DNA of 62,251 nt. Source: Chloroflexota bacterium. Lineage in GTDB: Bacteria; Chloroflexota; Anaerolineae; Aggregatilineales; J027. A program made the translations under genes and the position numbers. Below the pieces are notes generated by a model. It was not told where the DNA came from. It saw nothing but the letters and a program-made list of their open reading frames with translations, and did no database searches. Position 1 is the stretch's first letter, and each line of letters opens with the position of its first letter. The stretch covers positions 1 to 62,251 of the forward strand of contig JACRBG010000054.1 of the NCBI GenBank assembly GCA_016234595.1, in the 5' to 3' direction. Of this stretch, positions 28,567-39,733 are shown piece by piece.

Positions 28567-29496
28567 TTGAACACTGTCATGCAATCTGCCATGTCCCTTT
28601 GGGGGGGTATTCCAGCTTCGGTACGCGGCCTAATCCGCACCATGCGCCCCAAACAGTGGTCAAAAAATGGCTTTGTGTTTATGGGTATTTTGTTTGACGG
28701 ACGGCTATTCGACCCCGACGCGCTCTGGCGGGTAATTGTGGCCTTCTGCCTATTTTCGCTAACGGCCAGTTCCGTTTATATCATGAATGACTTAGTGGAT
28801 ATTGACCGTGACCGCCTACACCCCAAAAAGAAAAATCGCCCCCTTCCATCTGGGCAACTTCCGGTAGGTATAGCGCGGGTTGCAGCGATCGTGTTGCCAT
28901 TGACCTCAGTGGGTTTAGCTCTCCTGTTTAGCTGGAAGCTGGCCCTCGTCCTCTTGGGTTATATGGTTTTACAAATTGCCTACAGTTATTATCTGAAAAA
29001 TATGGTACTGCTCGATGTTTTTGCAATTGCGGCGGGGTTTGTACTTCGCACGATTGCGGGTGTCGTAGCCATTGAGGTGACTAATTTTTCGGCATGGCTC
29101 TATGTATGTGCCGGCTTGCTCTCGCTGTTCTTGGCAATTGGCAAACGGCGTCAAGAATTGGTCTTGTTACAAGGGGATGCCGAGAAAGTGCGCGACACCT
29201 ATAAGGGCTATAACATGCCCCTCTTGGACGATATGCTGCGTCTGGTTGTGACTAGCGTCGCCATTGCCTATACACTCTATGCTGCCGAGTCCAAAACGGC
29301 GCTCGTCGCCCCTGAATATATGCTGCTGACCGTGCCCTTTGTCTATTATGGCCTATTCCGCTACCTCTATGTCATTCATCGTCTAGGTAAAGGCGGCGAC
29401 CCCACCGAAGTCTTGTTTGAAGACCGCCCTTTATTGATGGGGATTGGCTTGTGGGGGCTACTCGTCGTCTTTCTGCTCTATGTAGTCGCAAAGTAG
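28567..29496 (+). CDS. UbiA-family prenyltransferase, DPPR-synthase-like
   Basis: A TTG start at 28567 is placed by AAAGG ten bases upstream; an ATG at 28579 is an alternative. The 309-residue protein has about eight membrane helices and the two Asp-rich UbiA motifs, NDLVDIDRDR (~77-86) and DVFAIAAGFVLR (~155-166). The opening 'IRTMRPKQWSKNG' and the closing GDPTEVLFEDRPLL fit decaprenyl-phosphate phosphoribose synthase (Rv3806c-like) more than ubiquinone enzymes. Such enzymes join a prenyl phosphate to PRPP for envelope glycan building. The next gene is mevalonate kinase, 10 bp away, supplying isoprenoid precursors. Confidence 0.8.
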   Translation: MNTVMQSAMSLWGGIPASVRGLIRTMRPKQWSKNGFVFMGILFDGRLFDPDALWRVIVAFCLFSLTASSVYIMNDLVDIDRDRLHPKKKNRPLPSGQLPVGIARVAAIVLPLTSVGLALLFSWKLALVLLGYMVLQIAYSYYLKNMVLLDVFAIAAGFVLRTIAGVVAIEVTNFSAWLYVCAGLLSLFLAIGKRRQELVLLQGDAEKVRDTYKGYNMPLLDDMLRLVVTSVAIAYTLYAAESKTALVAPEYMLLTVPFVYYGLFRYLYVIHRLGKGGDPTEVLFEDRPLLMGIGLWGLLVVFLLYVVAK

Positions 29497-29506
29497 TGGC
29501 ACACCG

Positions 29507-30451
29507 ATGAAACCCATTGTCGCAACAGCCCCCGGTAAACTCATCTTATTTGGTGAACATGCGGTGGTGCATGGGCAACCAGCATTGGCTGTCCCTTTGA
29601 CAGCGCTCCGTGCTACTGTGACAGCCGAACCCACCTTGCCTAATAGCGGCCTGCATATCCTGATGCCAGACAGCCGCCACCATCACACGCTGCGGGTGCA
29701 TCTTGGTGAGGATACTGAAAATGGTCTGGTCTATACAGCGCAACTAGTCTTAAAGACCCTAGGCGTTGCGACCCCGCCTGATTTGAAGCTAATTCTGCAT
29801 TCAACTATCCCCCTTGCGGCTGGTTTTGGCAGTGGGGCAGCGGTAAGCGCAGCATTGGCACGGGCTTTAGCGCAAGCCCTTCATCAACCGTTCGATAATG
29901 AAACATTAAATGAACTGGTTTATGAAGTGGAGAAAATCCATCATGGCACACCGAGTGGGATTGATAACACGGTCATTGTCTATCAACAACCCGTCTATTT
30001 TGTGCGTGGCAAACCTTTAGAGACTTTTACCATCCCCCGCCCCTTTTTGCTTGTGGTGGGCAATTTAGGCCATGCCACACCCACCCATATCACGGTGGAT
30101 GCCGTGCGCGATTTAGCCGAGCAGAAGCCACAGCGTATCCAGCCGATTTTTAACCGTATAGGGGCAATTGCTGCTGAAGCCCGGGGCTTGATTGAATCCG
30201 GTCAGCCCAATTTGCTTGGCCCGCTGATGGACGAAAATCATGCCCTGCTCTGCGAATTAACGGTCTCCGATGATGAACTTGATCAATTTTGTAGAGTAGC
30301 CAAACAAGCCGGAGCGATGGGGGCAAAATTATCGGGTGGGGGTCGCGGCGGCAATATGATTGCACTGGTGGATGAAAAAACCGCCCCGGCTGTTCAAGAA
30401 GTTCTCAAACAGGCAGGCGCGGCTAGTGTGTTTACAACGCAGGTTGGTTAA
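29507..30451 (+). CDS. mvk: Mevalonate kinase
   Basis: The 314-residue GHMP kinase begins with APGKLILFGEHAVVHGQPA, typical of mevalonate kinase. It has the ATP-loop PLAAGFGSGAAVSAALARAL (~103-122), HGTPSGIDNTVIVY with the catalytic Asp, and the third GHMP motif GAKLSGGGRGGNMIAL. It phosphorylates mevalonate. Other pathway genes are not in the window; in Roseiflexus a modified mevalonate route exists. Its TAA abuts the stop of the convergent gyrA gene with no spacer. Confidence 0.92.
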   Translation: MKPIVATAPGKLILFGEHAVVHGQPALAVPLTALRATVTAEPTLPNSGLHILMPDSRHHHTLRVHLGEDTENGLVYTAQLVLKTLGVATPPDLKLILHSTIPLAAGFGSGAAVSAALARALAQALHQPFDNETLNELVYEVEKIHHGTPSGIDNTVIVYQQPVYFVRGKPLETFTIPRPFLLVVGNLGHATPTHITVDAVRDLAEQKPQRIQPIFNRIGAIAAEARGLIESGQPNLLGPLMDENHALLCELTVSDDELDQFCRVAKQAGAMGAKLSGGGRGGNMIALVDEKTAPAVQEVLKQAGAASVFTTQVG

Positions 30452-33052
30452 TTACTCTTCAGTATCGTCGGGGTAATGCTCAAACCCGTTATCACCATTG
30501 CTAAATTCAGCATCATCGAACAGGCCGAGCCTAGCAGGCGCGGGGTTGGTTTCATTGAAGCCATTTTCCTCAATGGCTATAGCATTCTCGGCCAGCGATG
30601 GTTCTTGGGGAGCCTTCTTTTGGATGGGCGGTTCTACCAACCCAACCCCATTGATATGCTCACCAATACCGGGGGAGAAAAACAATTCGCCCCGAAAATC
30701 GCGTTTGTAGAGGGGGGCCTTGTTGGTATCCACCATAACCGTCCGGCCATGTGTTGTGGCTATCAAACATAGCATACCCGGATCAATCACCGCAGCACCC
30801 GCCAACACCGATTCTTGCCCCTTCAAGCCCTTATAGGTTCGTACCCCACCACCAGCACGTCCTTGTACTGGATAATCCTCTAATTCAGTCCGTTTGCCGC
30901 GTCCATCCACCGCCAAAACCAAAACCTCTTTACCGGGACGAGCCACCCCTGCCCCAACGACAAAATCTTCTTCACTGCGAAGTTTGATGCCCCGCATCCC
31001 GCCTGCTGAGAGACCCGTCGGGCGGACTTCTTCAACCTTGAAACGAATGGCCTGCGCCTCGTGTGTTACCAAGACCATATCATCATCGTCTTCCACAATA
31101 TCTACGCGAATGAGATGGTCGCCTTGTTCCACATCAAACACGCTAAAGTTGTCGGCTCGCATCCCCGGTAAATCTTCTAAACGCAGGCGCTTAACTTCAC
31201 CCTTATGAGTGGAGAAAAACGCATAACCCTCATTCACCGTTGGGGGTAGGCTCAACATACTGACCACTGTATGCGAGTCCTTTAGGGCACTCAGGCGATA
31301 GAAAAATTCGCCACTGGTCGGTTCAGTCGCTTGGGGTAATTGGGACACAGGCACAGTCGCCACCAAACCCTCGGGCGTGAACAAATAGAGTGTATCGGCG
31401 GTGGTCGCGCTCACAACCAAAGCTGGATAATCCTCGGCTTGTGTTGGAATAGCAGGTAGTTCGTGATGGAAGGTACGGCTGAGACGACCCACCTGCGTCA
31501 GTGTGACATAAGTGGCCTCTTGGGGGACTAACAAATCCCCTGCGCGGATATTGGTCGGCACATCACCTACTATGACCGTGCGGCGATGGTCGGCATATTC
31601 CTTGCGGAGATCAAGCAGTTCGCGCTTGACTTCAACGCGCATCAATTTGGCGCTTGAAAGCAGCATCCGCAAATCTTGGATGAGTTTGACAAGGGCGTCA
31701 AATTCATCTTTAAGCTGCTTACGCTCCAATTGGGCCAGACGACGGAGACGCATGTCCAAAATAGCGGTAGCCTGTGCCTCGGATAATTTGAGGGCCTCGC
31801 GGAGATTTTTACGGGCCGTATCGGGTGTGCGAGATTTACGAATAATTTCAATCACATGGTCAATATTATCCAAGGCAATCAGCAAGCCCTGAATAATATG
31901 GGCCCGTGATTCCGCTTGGGCTAAATCATATTCACTACGGCGGCGAATGACGTCAAGGCGATGTTCAACAAAAATACGGAGAGATTGTTTCAACGTCAGA
32001 GTACGGGGTTCGCCATCCACCAACGCCAACATAATGATACTGAAGGTACTTTGTAGGGGGGTGTACTTAAATAATTCAGCCAACACGTCGGCAGGATCGG
32101 CGGCACGTGAGACTTCAATAACAATCCGCAACCCTTGCCGATCTGACTCATCGCGTAAATCGGCCATGCCCTCAACTTTACCCGTCTGGGCCAGTTCCGC
32201 AATGCGCTCCAACAAAGCATTTTTGTTGGTTTGGAAGGGTATCTCGGTGACAATAATGCGACTGCGTCCCCGCCCCATTTCTTCAAGATGAACTTTGGCG
32301 CGGACAATGACTTTGCCACGTCCGGTGGCGTAGGCCGAGACGAGCATATCTTCATCGTCATCACGGGCTTTGGTATAAATCAACCCACCTGTTGGAAAAT
32401 CTGGCCCTTTGATAAATTGGAGCAAATCCGTGACCGAGATATCGTTCAACTGCTCCCAATTGTCCAACATATACATCAACGCATCACAGACTTCGCCCAA
32501 ATTATGAGGCGGGACGCTGGTGCTCATGCCGACGGCGATGCCCGATGAGCCATTGACCAGCAAATTAGGCACACTGGCAGGCAGGACAATCGGTTCTTGT
32601 AGAGAGCCGTCAAAATTATCGGTAAAATCAACCGTGTTTTTACCGATGTCGTCTAACAAACGACTGCCAAGCGCGGCCATACGGGCCTCGGTATAACGCA
32701 TGGCGGCGGCGGCATCCCCGTCAATCGAACCAAAATTACCCTGCCCGTCCACCAATTCGTAGCGCATGGAAAAATCTTGGGCCATGCGTACCATCGCTTC
32801 ATAAACGGACACATCGCCATGGGGGTGATATTTCCCCAAGACTTCGCCGACAATACGGGCGCTCTTGCGATATTCCGCCGCAGCCGTCGATCCCATATTG
32901 TGCATGGCATATAGAATACGCCGATGCACTGGTTTAAGACCATCCCGCGCATCCGGCAAAGCACGCGACACAATCACGCTCATCGCGTAATCCAGATAGG
33001 CATCGCGCATTTCTTCATTAATATTTCGCTGTCTAACCAGACCTGTTTCCAT
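30452..33052 (-). CDS. gyrA: DNA gyrase subunit A
   Basis: The 866-residue protein has the topoisomerase IV/gyrase A core with the active-site Tyr120 in [10 protein letters not shown] and the C-terminal six-blade pinwheel. The GyrA-box position reads [13 protein letters not shown], a variant of the canonical QRRGGKG. The last ~50 residues are acidic. The quinolone-resistance region is [11 protein letters not shown]: Val81 stands where E. coli has Ser83, and Glu85 where it has Asp87. GyrB is not in the window. A good promoter at 33127-33156 and an SOS-like box at 33171-33184 precede the gene. Confidence 0.96.
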   Translation of the reverse strand: METGLVRQRNINEEMRDAYLDYAMSVIVSRALPDARDGLKPVHRRILYAMHNMGSTAAAEYRKSARIVGEVLGKYHPHGDVSVYEAMVRMAQDFSMRYELVDGQGNFGSIDGDAAAAMRYTEARMAALGSRLLDDIGKNTVDFTDNFDGSLQEPIVLPASVPNLLVNGSSGIAVGMSTSVPPHNLGEVCDALMYMLDNWEQLNDISVTDLLQFIKGPDFPTGGLIYTKARDDDEDMLVSAYATGRGKVIVRAKVHLEEMGRGRSRIIVTEIPFQTNKNALLERIAELAQTGKVEGMADLRDESDRQGLRIVIEVSRAADPADVLAELFKYTPLQSTFSIIMLALVDGEPRTLTLKQSLRIFVEHRLDVIRRRSEYDLAQAESRAHIIQGLLIALDNIDHVIEIIRKSRTPDTARKNLREALKLSEAQATAILDMRLRRLAQLERKQLKDEFDALVKLIQDLRMLLSSAKLMRVEVKRELLDLRKEYADHRRTVIVGDVPTNIRAGDLLVPQEATYVTLTQVGRLSRTFHHELPAIPTQAEDYPALVVSATTADTLYLFTPEGLVATVPVSQLPQATEPTSGEFFYRLSALKDSHTVVSMLSLPPTVNEGYAFFSTHKGEVKRLRLEDLPGMRADNFSVFDVEQGDHLIRVDIVEDDDDMVLVTHEAQAIRFKVEEVRPTGLSAGGMRGIKLRSEEDFVVGAGVARPGKEVLVLAVDGRGKRTELEDYPVQGRAGGGVRTYKGLKGQESVLAGAAVIDPGMLCLIATTHGRTVMVDTNKAPLYKRDFRGELFFSPGIGEHINGVGLVEPPIQKKAPQEPSLAENAIAIEENGFNETNPAPARLGLFDDAEFSNGDNGFEHYPDDTEE

Positions 33053-33126
33053 TCAAAACCCCTCATGCTGCGCTTATTAAAACGCTGGGTTATCTACGAA
33101 GCGCATCAAATCCCCAAAACGGGGCA

Positions 33127-33156
33127 ACTATACGCGATATGAAGCTGATTTGTCAA
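33127..33156 (-). promoter_or_regulatory. Promoter of gyrA
   Basis: On the minus strand TTGACA (33156-33151) and TATAGT (33132-33127) are separated by 18 bp, 75 bp upstream of the gyrA ATG. Confidence 0.75.
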
Positions 33157-33170
33157 ACACCAATAGTGAT

Positions 33171-33184
33171 AGAACGAGTGTTCT
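33171..33184. promoter_or_regulatory. SOS-like box AGAAC-N4-GTTCT between gyrA and the PP2C-like gene
   Basis: AGAACGAGTGTTCT is an exact copy of the dyad at recA. It is 15 bp upstream of the gyrA -35 and 113 bp before the start of the divergent PP2C-like gene, so either could respond. The position is less direct than at recA. Confidence 0.5.
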
Positions 33185-33296
33185 TTATTTTACCATAATC
33201 GCTTCAATTAGCCAAGTTAAATCTAGATGAAAACTATAGGAAGTTTGCAGTAGAATTAAATTATTGAGTTGGGAATAGCCGAGAGGCGTAACAGGG

Positions 33297-34127
33297 ATGC
33301 TACCACACTTTATACCAAGCGATTTATTGATTGGTCAATACTCATTCGCAGGAGAACATCCAGAAATCCCAGCCTATCGGTTAAATGGGGATTCCCATTT
33401 TGTTGGAGCATTCAATATACCATCAAAATCCGAAGAAATTGCAACTGTGGCAGTGATAGCAAATGGAGTAGTTACCTATAACCCTTTATTGAAAAAACCA
33501 GCGGCACAAATTGCTACAGCCAGTGTCATAGAAGCATTTGGGAAGAACTCGAGTAACAACATTATCCTAGCAATCCTAAAAGATGGATTTGCATTAGCTT
33601 CTAAAAGAGTGGGCTTTTTAGAGACGAGTACTGTGTGTGCCGCCATCGTTATTAAAGAGCAACGATTGCATATCGTGAATGTGGGTGACTGTCGTATCTT
33701 CCTTATAAGAGATAGCGTAGCCCGCCAGATTTCTGTTACTCACACATTCGAAGAGAGGTTAATCGAAGATAAGCATGTTACCGCTGAACAATTAGAAATT
33801 TCGCGTTCGGCTGGTAGCTCTCTTTATCAGTTCTTAGGGTTTCAAGATATGGATAAACCAGATTTTCACCTGCGACTGCATGACAATGAGGCAGATGACC
33901 AAGCATTAAAAAACCAAGGCCTGCGATTGAAAACCAATGACAAAGTTGTATTGTGTAGCAACGGAGTGTTCGGGTACTGGATAAATCGACACCGATGGCA
34001 ATTATTTGAGGAACATCTTTTGAAGCCAACCGAGAATCCCCAAGAAACGGTAGAGCAATTTGTACACGCCGTCCGGGAGCAAGGTGCATTTCATGCTCTT
34101 ACAGTGGTGGCGGTACAAGTGCCCTAA
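33297..34127 (+). CDS. PP2C-fold protein lacking metal ligands, likely pseudophosphatase
   Basis: ATG 33297 follows GAGAGG. The 276-residue protein keeps the PP2C outline: RLNGD (28-32), VAVIANGVV (51-59), LHIVNVGDCRIFLIRD (125-139), VVLCSNGVFGYW (217-228) and FHALTVVAV (265-273). In active PP2C enzymes these read 'N.D', 'ADG.G', 'vGDSR', 'SDG' and 'DN.T'. Here the metal-binding Asp residues of motifs 2, 4 and 5 are Asn56, Asn222 and His266-Ala267, so phosphatase activity is unlikely. A binding or regulatory role is plausible. The gene is visibly AT-richer than its neighbours. Confidence 0.65.
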   Translation: MLPHFIPSDLLIGQYSFAGEHPEIPAYRLNGDSHFVGAFNIPSKSEEIATVAVIANGVVTYNPLLKKPAAQIATASVIEAFGKNSSNNIILAILKDGFALASKRVGFLETSTVCAAIVIKEQRLHIVNVGDCRIFLIRDSVARQISVTHTFEERLIEDKHVTAEQLEISRSAGSSLYQFLGFQDMDKPDFHLRLHDNEADDQALKNQGLRLKTNDKVVLCSNGVFGYWINRHRWQLFEEHLLKPTENPQETVEQFVHAVREQGAFHALTVVAVQVP

Positions 34128-34133
34128 GGGAAA

Positions 34134-34574
34134 TCAGGATTTTCTTGCTTTCTTCGATTTTGTCTTTTTGAATTGCCGATGCCACCAGTGGGCTAACCCA
34201 CTCATCCGCACCGCGTTGGTCAGACTAGCCCGGAGCATCAAAAGGCCAAGCCCAGCGAACAAAACAATCATTGTCCCAACACAAAAAAGCTCACTGAGGC
34301 CATCATAATAATCACGGTCAGCGTAAATGCCAGTCACCATGCCCACCGCCCCACCGATTAAAATGACACCACCCGCCAAAAGAAACAAAACAAGGATGGG
34401 GTTGCGAGTGCGAAGTGTACCCCGAATGAGGTTACGATAAAAAAGCCCTTCCATGCGGCCTGCTTCACGGGATGTATCAAAGGGGTCTAAGCCTGTGCGG
34501 TTGCCTCGATTGCGATAGCCAACTTCGCCGGGGTTAAAATTACGAGGTTTGGGGGTGTAATTTTTGTTGGGCAT
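34134..34574 (-). CDS. Small two-helix membrane protein, unknown
   Basis: The 146-residue protein has a basic, Asn-rich N-terminus, two hydrophobic helices near residues 60-83 and 96-114, and a very basic C-terminus (FKKTKSKKARKS). No family is recognised. It is convergent with the PP2C-like gene (6-bp gap) and lies downstream of rpoC on the same strand, after the rpoC terminator, so it probably has its own promoter in the short 121-bp gap. Confidence 0.6.
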   Translation of the reverse strand: MPNKNYTPKPRNFNPGEVGYRNRGNRTGLDPFDTSREAGRMEGLFYRNLIRGTLRTRNPILVLFLLAGGVILIGGAVGMVTGIYADRDYYDGLSELFCVGTMIVLFAGLGLLMLRASLTNAVRMSGLAHWWHRQFKKTKSKKARKS

Positions 34575-34620
34575 TTGTTTTATAAACCCATTAATTGGCT
34601 GATAGTTTTATTATACGAAA

Positions 34621-34662
34621 CAAAAACAAAAAGACGCAGCACCCAAAAATTAGGGCTGCGTC
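34621..34662 (-). terminator. Intrinsic terminator of rpoC
   Basis: On the minus strand, GACGCAGC (34662-34655) pairs with GCTGCGTC (34640-34633), followed by TTTTTGTTTTTG. It starts 34 bp after the rpoC stop. Confidence 0.88.
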
Positions 34663-34695
34663 CTATAAATTTACTTAGAGGGAAGTTGGCTTGGG

Positions 34696-37600
34696 TTAAT
34701 CCTCGCCGTAGGGGTCAGAGTCAAGTTCGGTTTCTTCTTCTTCGAAGTCGACCTCAACTTCTTCTTCCTCTTCCTCAAATTCGTGTTCTTCTTCGTCGTC
34801 TACCTCAAGGGCGAGAGCGCCATCCACATAGTCGCCATCTTCCTCTTCGTAGTCGTATTCGTCCTCGTACTCGTCTTCGGCTTCATCGGTCGCCAAAGCA
34901 CCCTGTTCAGCAAGGTCAATGGTTGGGGCAATGATGTCGCGGTCTTTATAGGTATGGAAACCAGTACCTGCCGGAATGAGCTTCCCGATGATGACGTTTT
35001 CCTTTAGGCCAAACAAGCGGTCAACCTTACCCTCAATCGCTGCCCCAGCCAACACCTTGATGGTGTGTTGGAAGCTGGCCGCGCTGAGGAAGCTATCGGT
35101 ACTGAGGGCCGCTTTGGTGATACCAAGCAAGACAGGCACACCTGCGGCTGGTTCTTTGCCTTCACCCAGCAAACGGTCATTCAGGTTTAACAGGGCCAGT
35201 TTATCAATCAATTCGCCGGGGAGCATTCCACTATCACCACTGCGGGTGGTCTGAACCTTGCTCAACATCTTGCGAATCATGATTTCAAAGTGCTTGTCGG
35301 CGATGTTTACACCCTGATTCCGATAGACCTCCTGCAATTCATTCAGGAGATATAACTGGGTGGCATCAGCGCCCAAAACACGGAGAATACGATGCGGGTT
35401 CTTGGAGCCTTCGGTCAATTGCTGACCGGGGGCCACCGTTACACCATCGGCGATACCTTCGCAGAGACGGGCGCTGGATGGGATTTCATACTCAACGGTC
35501 TCCACCTTTTCATAGCGGATGTAGAGCATGTGCCCTTCGATATGCACCGTCCCATTCATACGAGCGCGGATTTCGCCATCGCCATTGGCTTCGGAAGCAA
35601 TGACCTGCCCCTCACGGATAGCAGCTTCATCTTCAACTTGCAAATCCCAGCCAATCGGAATGTCATGTTCCTCGTTGAAGACCTTGCTATCAATAATGCG
35701 GGCGATACGAACATCGCCTTGTTTATCGAAGCGCAACGTCCCACCGATGTCGGTCATGACGGCCTCGCCTTTAGGATTCTTGCGGGCCTCGAAAATTTCT
35801 TCTACACGCGGCAAACCGCTGGTGATGTCACCGGAGGCTTCCGCCGTACCGCCTGTATGGAATGTACGCAGGGTCAATTGAGTACCGGGCTCGCCGATAG
35901 ATTGGGCCGCCACGATACCGACAGCTTCCCCAATACGAACCAGTTCACCACGACCCAAGTCACGGCCATAGCAGTAGGCGCAGATACCGTGAATCAGAGC
36001 ACAGGTCATGGGGCTGCGAACATAAAGCGTTTCGACATTCGCCTCAGCCAGCGCATCCGCCACAGCTTCGGTAATCATTTCATTGCGGTCAACAATGATT
36101 TCACCAGTGCGGGGATCAATCGCCGTCTTAGCGGCCAAACGCCCCAAGATACGTTCTTGGAAAGATTGACCAGCAATATTCGCTTCAGGCTTGTGGCGGT
36201 TATTCTCATGGTGGGGATTCAAAATCCAAATGCCAGCATGAGTACCGCAGTCTTGGCGGTTCACAATCACGTCTTGAGCCACGTCCACCAAACGACGAGT
36301 CATATACCCGGCGTCAGCAGTACGAAGCGCAGTGTCGGCCTGACCCTTACGCGCACCATGCGTACTAATGAAGTATTCCAGTGCGGTCAAGCCCATCCGG
36401 AAGTGACTACGAATAGGCAGGTCAATGATGCGGCCCGACGGGTCAGCCATCAACCCACGCATCCCAGCGATCTGGGTAATGGGGCCGAAACCGCCTTTGG
36501 TCGAACCAGAAATCGCCATAACTGCGATGGGGCCGAAGGGGTCAAGCGTGTTGCGGATAATGTTTTGCAACTTATCCTTCGCCATATTCCAGTTATCAAT
36601 GGTGCTCTGATAACGTTCCTCTTCGGTCAACAGACCACGACGCCAGTTACGTTCGGCCTCGTTAACGGCCCGATCCGCATTCGCCAAAATTTCTTCGCGT
36701 TCTTCGGGCACAGTGATGTCGAAAATCGAAATCGTAGTGCCGGAAACAGTGGCGTAGTGGAAGCCAAGATTCTTGACAGCATCCACAATATCGGTCGTGC
36801 GATCAGAGCCAAAACGCTGATAGGTGATCGCCACAAGGTCTTGCAACTGCTTCTTACCAAACGTCCCTTGTTGGAAACGCAGTTCGTCGGGCAAAATGCG
36901 GTTGAAAATAGCGCGGCCAACCGTACACACTTCGGCGTGCTCAGGTGCTGGAATCTCAGGTGAATCAAAATAGTTGCCGAGCAAAATGGGCGTATGCAGG
37001 CCCACAATACCCAATTGATAAAGTGCTTCCACTTCGTCAAGGTCGGCAACAACACGACGCTCTAGCAAATTGGAAACCACAAACGGGTATTTCTTCTTGT
37101 TGATGAGTTGCTGACCTTCATAGGCGTTGTAGATGATGACATCCACTTCTCCATTGACCAGCCCTTCAAACAAAAGACTCGTGGCATCCTTGCCTTTGAC
37201 CACCTTGCCTAAGTCGTTGACTTGATCGTGATACACGACAATTTCGTTACCTTGATCAAGGCTACGGGCACGGGTTTCTTTGCTACCCGCCGTATTATGC
37301 GCCACACCGATGCGTACACCTGCATTATCAAGCGTTGACCAATAACGATATTTATCGGCGTCACTTGTCGTGCAGATAATTTCGGCGGTGGGATCCATCG
37401 TCATATAGTAGATGCCCAAGACCATGTCTTTGTTGGGGCCAACAACAGGTGAACCGTCGGCTGGCTTCAACAGGTTACGGCTACTGAGCATCAGTTCACG
37501 AGCTTCTTGAACCGCTTTTTGGCTCAAGGGTACGTGCATTGCCATTTGGTCGCCGTCAAAGTCGGCATTAAAGGCCGCGCAGACCAGCGGGTGAATTTGG

Positions 37601-39441
37601 ATGGCCTTGCCTTCAACCAGTTGGGGTTCAAAGGCCTGAATACCCAAACGGTGCAGGGTGGGAGCACGATTCAATAAGACGGGACGGTCTTTGATGACTT
37701 CTTCCAACACTTCCCAAACTTCGGGACGTTCGCGTTCAATAATACGCTTAGCGCCTTTGACGTTGCTGGCATAGTTTTCGGCCACCAAACGACCAATTAC
37801 GAATGGGCGGTAGAGTTCCAGCGCCATTGTCTTGGGCAAACCGCATTGATACAGCTTCAAATTTGGGCCAATCACGATAACCGAACGGCCTGAATAGTCC
37901 ACACGTTTACCCAACAGGTTACGGCGGAAACGGCCCTTCTTCCCTTTAAGCATGTTGCTGAGGGACTTCAGTTCACGGCGACCACGACGGCTGAGGGCAC
38001 GGCCCCGTTGACCATTGTCAATCAAGCTATCAACGGCTTCTTGCAACATACGTTTTTCATTGCGGACGATGACATCCGGCGCGCCCAATTCTAAGAGGCG
38101 CTTCAAACGGTTGTTACGGTTAATCACACGGCGATAGAGGTCGTTCAAGTCACTGGTCGCAAAACGACCACCATCCAACTGCACCATCGGGCGCAAATCG
38201 GGTGGAATGACTGGCAGAACGGTTAAAATCATCCATTCAGGACGATTATTGCTGACACGCAGGGCTTCGACCACGCGCAAACGTTGGGTGGCCTTCTTGC
38301 GGCGTTGCTTAGAACGGGTGGTGCGAACTTCTTGCCACAATTCCTTGGCAAGTTTGTCCAAATCCATATTCTTCAGGATTTCATAGAATGCCTCGGCCCC
38401 CATATCGGCTTTAAAGACCTGCCCATATTTGGCCTTGAGGTTACGATAATCCTGTTCACCCAAAAATTGGATGGGTTGGAGATTTTCGAGATCACGCTTG
38501 GTCTTGACTGATTTGTCTCGAACATCTTCAAGACGACCATCATAGTCCATCCGCAAATTTTCAATCTGGTCGGCGGCGGAATTGGTAATCTCATCCACCT
38601 GTGCATCTAACGAGGCCAGATCGGCGGTGCGCTGCTCATCAATTTCGGCCATGATTTCGTTCAAGCGGGCCGTCGCCGCAGCGTTCACCAATTCCAAATG
38701 TTGGTTGCTGACTTTTTCGCCTTTACGGACAATGATTGAACTGGCATTGGTGAACTCTATTTCCGAGTCCAATACTTTGCCTATATTCTTTTCAATCTGG
38801 CTCTGAATCCGTTGGCCTTCGGCTGTGACGGCCTCGGAAAGACGCTCTTGTTCACGAATATAATGATCGTGAATAGCATCAATATCCTGTTGTAACTTGG
38901 ACAGAGTATCGTCACGGGTCAATAGAATTTCTTTGACCTGACCATCCAGTTCGCCCACAATTTGCTCTTCTTGGCGATGGGTCTCTTCAGACAAGCGGCC
39001 CAATGCTTTGTTGCGGGCATCTTGGTCAACAGTGGTAATCACATACTGCGCGAAATACAACACGCGATCCAAGTCACGGCGGTTGACATCTAGCAGCAAA
39101 CCTAAATAGCTAGGAACACGTCGGGTATACCATACATGCGCCACCGGAGCGGCCAGTTCGATATGCCCCATACGCTCCCGGCGTACTGAAGCACGGGTTA
39201 CTTCTACCCCGCACTTATCACAAATAATGCCCTTATAGCGGATGTTTTTGTACTTTCCGCAATAGCATTGCCAGTCCTTGGTTGGGCCAAAAATCGCCTC
39301 ACAAAACAGGCCATCTTTTTCGGGCCGCAGGCGGCGATAGTTGATGGTTTCCGGCTTCGTCACCTCACCATAGGACCACGACCTGATTTGCTCAGGCGAG
39401 GCAAGGCTAATACGCAAAGCACTAAAGTCTTTCGCCTCCAA
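34696..39441 (-). CDS. rpoC: RNA polymerase beta-prime subunit
   Basis: The 1581-residue protein starts at ATG 39441 after AGGAGG. It has the N-terminal zinc site ([19 protein letters not shown]), the catalytic loop [12 protein letters not shown] with three Mg-binding Asp, the bridge-helix region and the second zinc site ([22 protein letters not shown]). Two features are unusual in length: a Glu/Gln-rich coiled-coil insertion at about residues 140-335, between the zinc finger and the clamp, and a strongly acidic tail of ~65 residues ([15 protein letters not shown]...). No rpoB is upstream; instead the gene has its own promoter and a ~285-nt leader. Confidence 0.97.
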   Translation of the reverse strand: MEAKDFSALRISLASPEQIRSWSYGEVTKPETINYRRLRPEKDGLFCEAIFGPTKDWQCYCGKYKNIRYKGIICDKCGVEVTRASVRRERMGHIELAAPVAHVWYTRRVPSYLGLLLDVNRRDLDRVLYFAQYVITTVDQDARNKALGRLSEETHRQEEQIVGELDGQVKEILLTRDDTLSKLQQDIDAIHDHYIREQERLSEAVTAEGQRIQSQIEKNIGKVLDSEIEFTNASSIIVRKGEKVSNQHLELVNAAATARLNEIMAEIDEQRTADLASLDAQVDEITNSAADQIENLRMDYDGRLEDVRDKSVKTKRDLENLQPIQFLGEQDYRNLKAKYGQVFKADMGAEAFYEILKNMDLDKLAKELWQEVRTTRSKQRRKKATQRLRVVEALRVSNNRPEWMILTVLPVIPPDLRPMVQLDGGRFATSDLNDLYRRVINRNNRLKRLLELGAPDVIVRNEKRMLQEAVDSLIDNGQRGRALSRRGRRELKSLSNMLKGKKGRFRRNLLGKRVDYSGRSVIVIGPNLKLYQCGLPKTMALELYRPFVIGRLVAENYASNVKGAKRIIERERPEVWEVLEEVIKDRPVLLNRAPTLHRLGIQAFEPQLVEGKAIQIHPLVCAAFNADFDGDQMAMHVPLSQKAVQEARELMLSSRNLLKPADGSPVVGPNKDMVLGIYYMTMDPTAEIICTTSDADKYRYWSTLDNAGVRIGVAHNTAGSKETRARSLDQGNEIVVYHDQVNDLGKVVKGKDATSLLFEGLVNGEVDVIIYNAYEGQQLINKKKYPFVVSNLLERRVVADLDEVEALYQLGIVGLHTPILLGNYFDSPEIPAPEHAEVCTVGRAIFNRILPDELRFQQGTFGKKQLQDLVAITYQRFGSDRTTDIVDAVKNLGFHYATVSGTTISIFDITVPEEREEILANADRAVNEAERNWRRGLLTEEERYQSTIDNWNMAKDKLQNIIRNTLDPFGPIAVMAISGSTKGGFGPITQIAGMRGLMADPSGRIIDLPIRSHFRMGLTALEYFISTHGARKGQADTALRTADAGYMTRRLVDVAQDVIVNRQDCGTHAGIWILNPHHENNRHKPEANIAGQSFQERILGRLAAKTAIDPRTGEIIVDRNEMITEAVADALAEANVETLYVRSPMTCALIHGICAYCYGRDLGRGELVRIGEAVGIVAAQSIGEPGTQLTLRTFHTGGTAEASGDITSGLPRVEEIFEARKNPKGEAVMTDIGGTLRFDKQGDVRIARIIDSKVFNEEHDIPIGWDLQVEDEAAIREGQVIASEANGDGEIRARMNGTVHIEGHMLYIRYEKVETVEYEIPSSARLCEGIADGVTVAPGQQLTEGSKNPHRILRVLGADATQLYLLNELQEVYRNQGVNIADKHFEIMIRKMLSKVQTTRSGDSGMLPGELIDKLALLNLNDRLLGEGKEPAAGVPVLLGITKAALSTDSFLSAASFQHTIKVLAGAAIEGKVDRLFGLKENVIIGKLIPAGTGFHTYKDRDIIAPTIDLAEQGALATDEAEDEYEDEYDYEEEDGDYVDGALALEVDDEEEHEFEEEEEEVEVDFEEEETELDSDPYGED

Positions 39442-39727
39442 TGGGACGCCCTCCTGAATTAGTGTAAATACCTTTACGATTGACCACTAAATTCACATAT
39501 ACTGCAACAAATATGTTGTGGATAAGGGTGAAGACCGTGCGAGGGAACTGGGTTTTGTCCGGTATAGTTTTCATTTGGTCTTCGTGGGCTTGCGATTTTT
39601 GACGCAGCGGCACAACTATTCGCATGGCTCGGAGCTCCATCAGGCAATAAAAAAATGCGCCTAAAGCCTATGTGGCCTAGTGCCTGATTTTGTCACCGGA
39701 CATTCCTCTCATTCTTACAGATATGAA
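39442..39727 (-). promoter_or_regulatory. Long rpoC leader with possible structure
   Basis: From the promoter at 39734-39762 to the ATG at 39441 there are about 285 nt and no convincing ORF. CAGGCA (39641-39646) and TGCCTG (39681-39686) can pair around an inner CTAGGCC/GGCTTTAG hairpin. A run of seven T follows on the minus strand near 39649-39655, so this could be an attenuator-like element. GGAGCTCC (39631-39638) is an 8-bp palindrome. No known leader class is recognised. Confidence 0.45.
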
Positions 39728-39733
39728 ACTTAT

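Noticed and set aside
35392-36963. 523-codon plus-strand frame inside rpoC
   Set aside because: It is antisense to conserved rpoC sequence; its composition reflects the complementary strand and it has no domain.
39422-39640. 72-codon minus-strand frame in the rpoC leader
   Set aside because: It overlaps the rpoC start in another frame, has no ribosome site and no protein pattern. A short leader peptide cannot be excluded.
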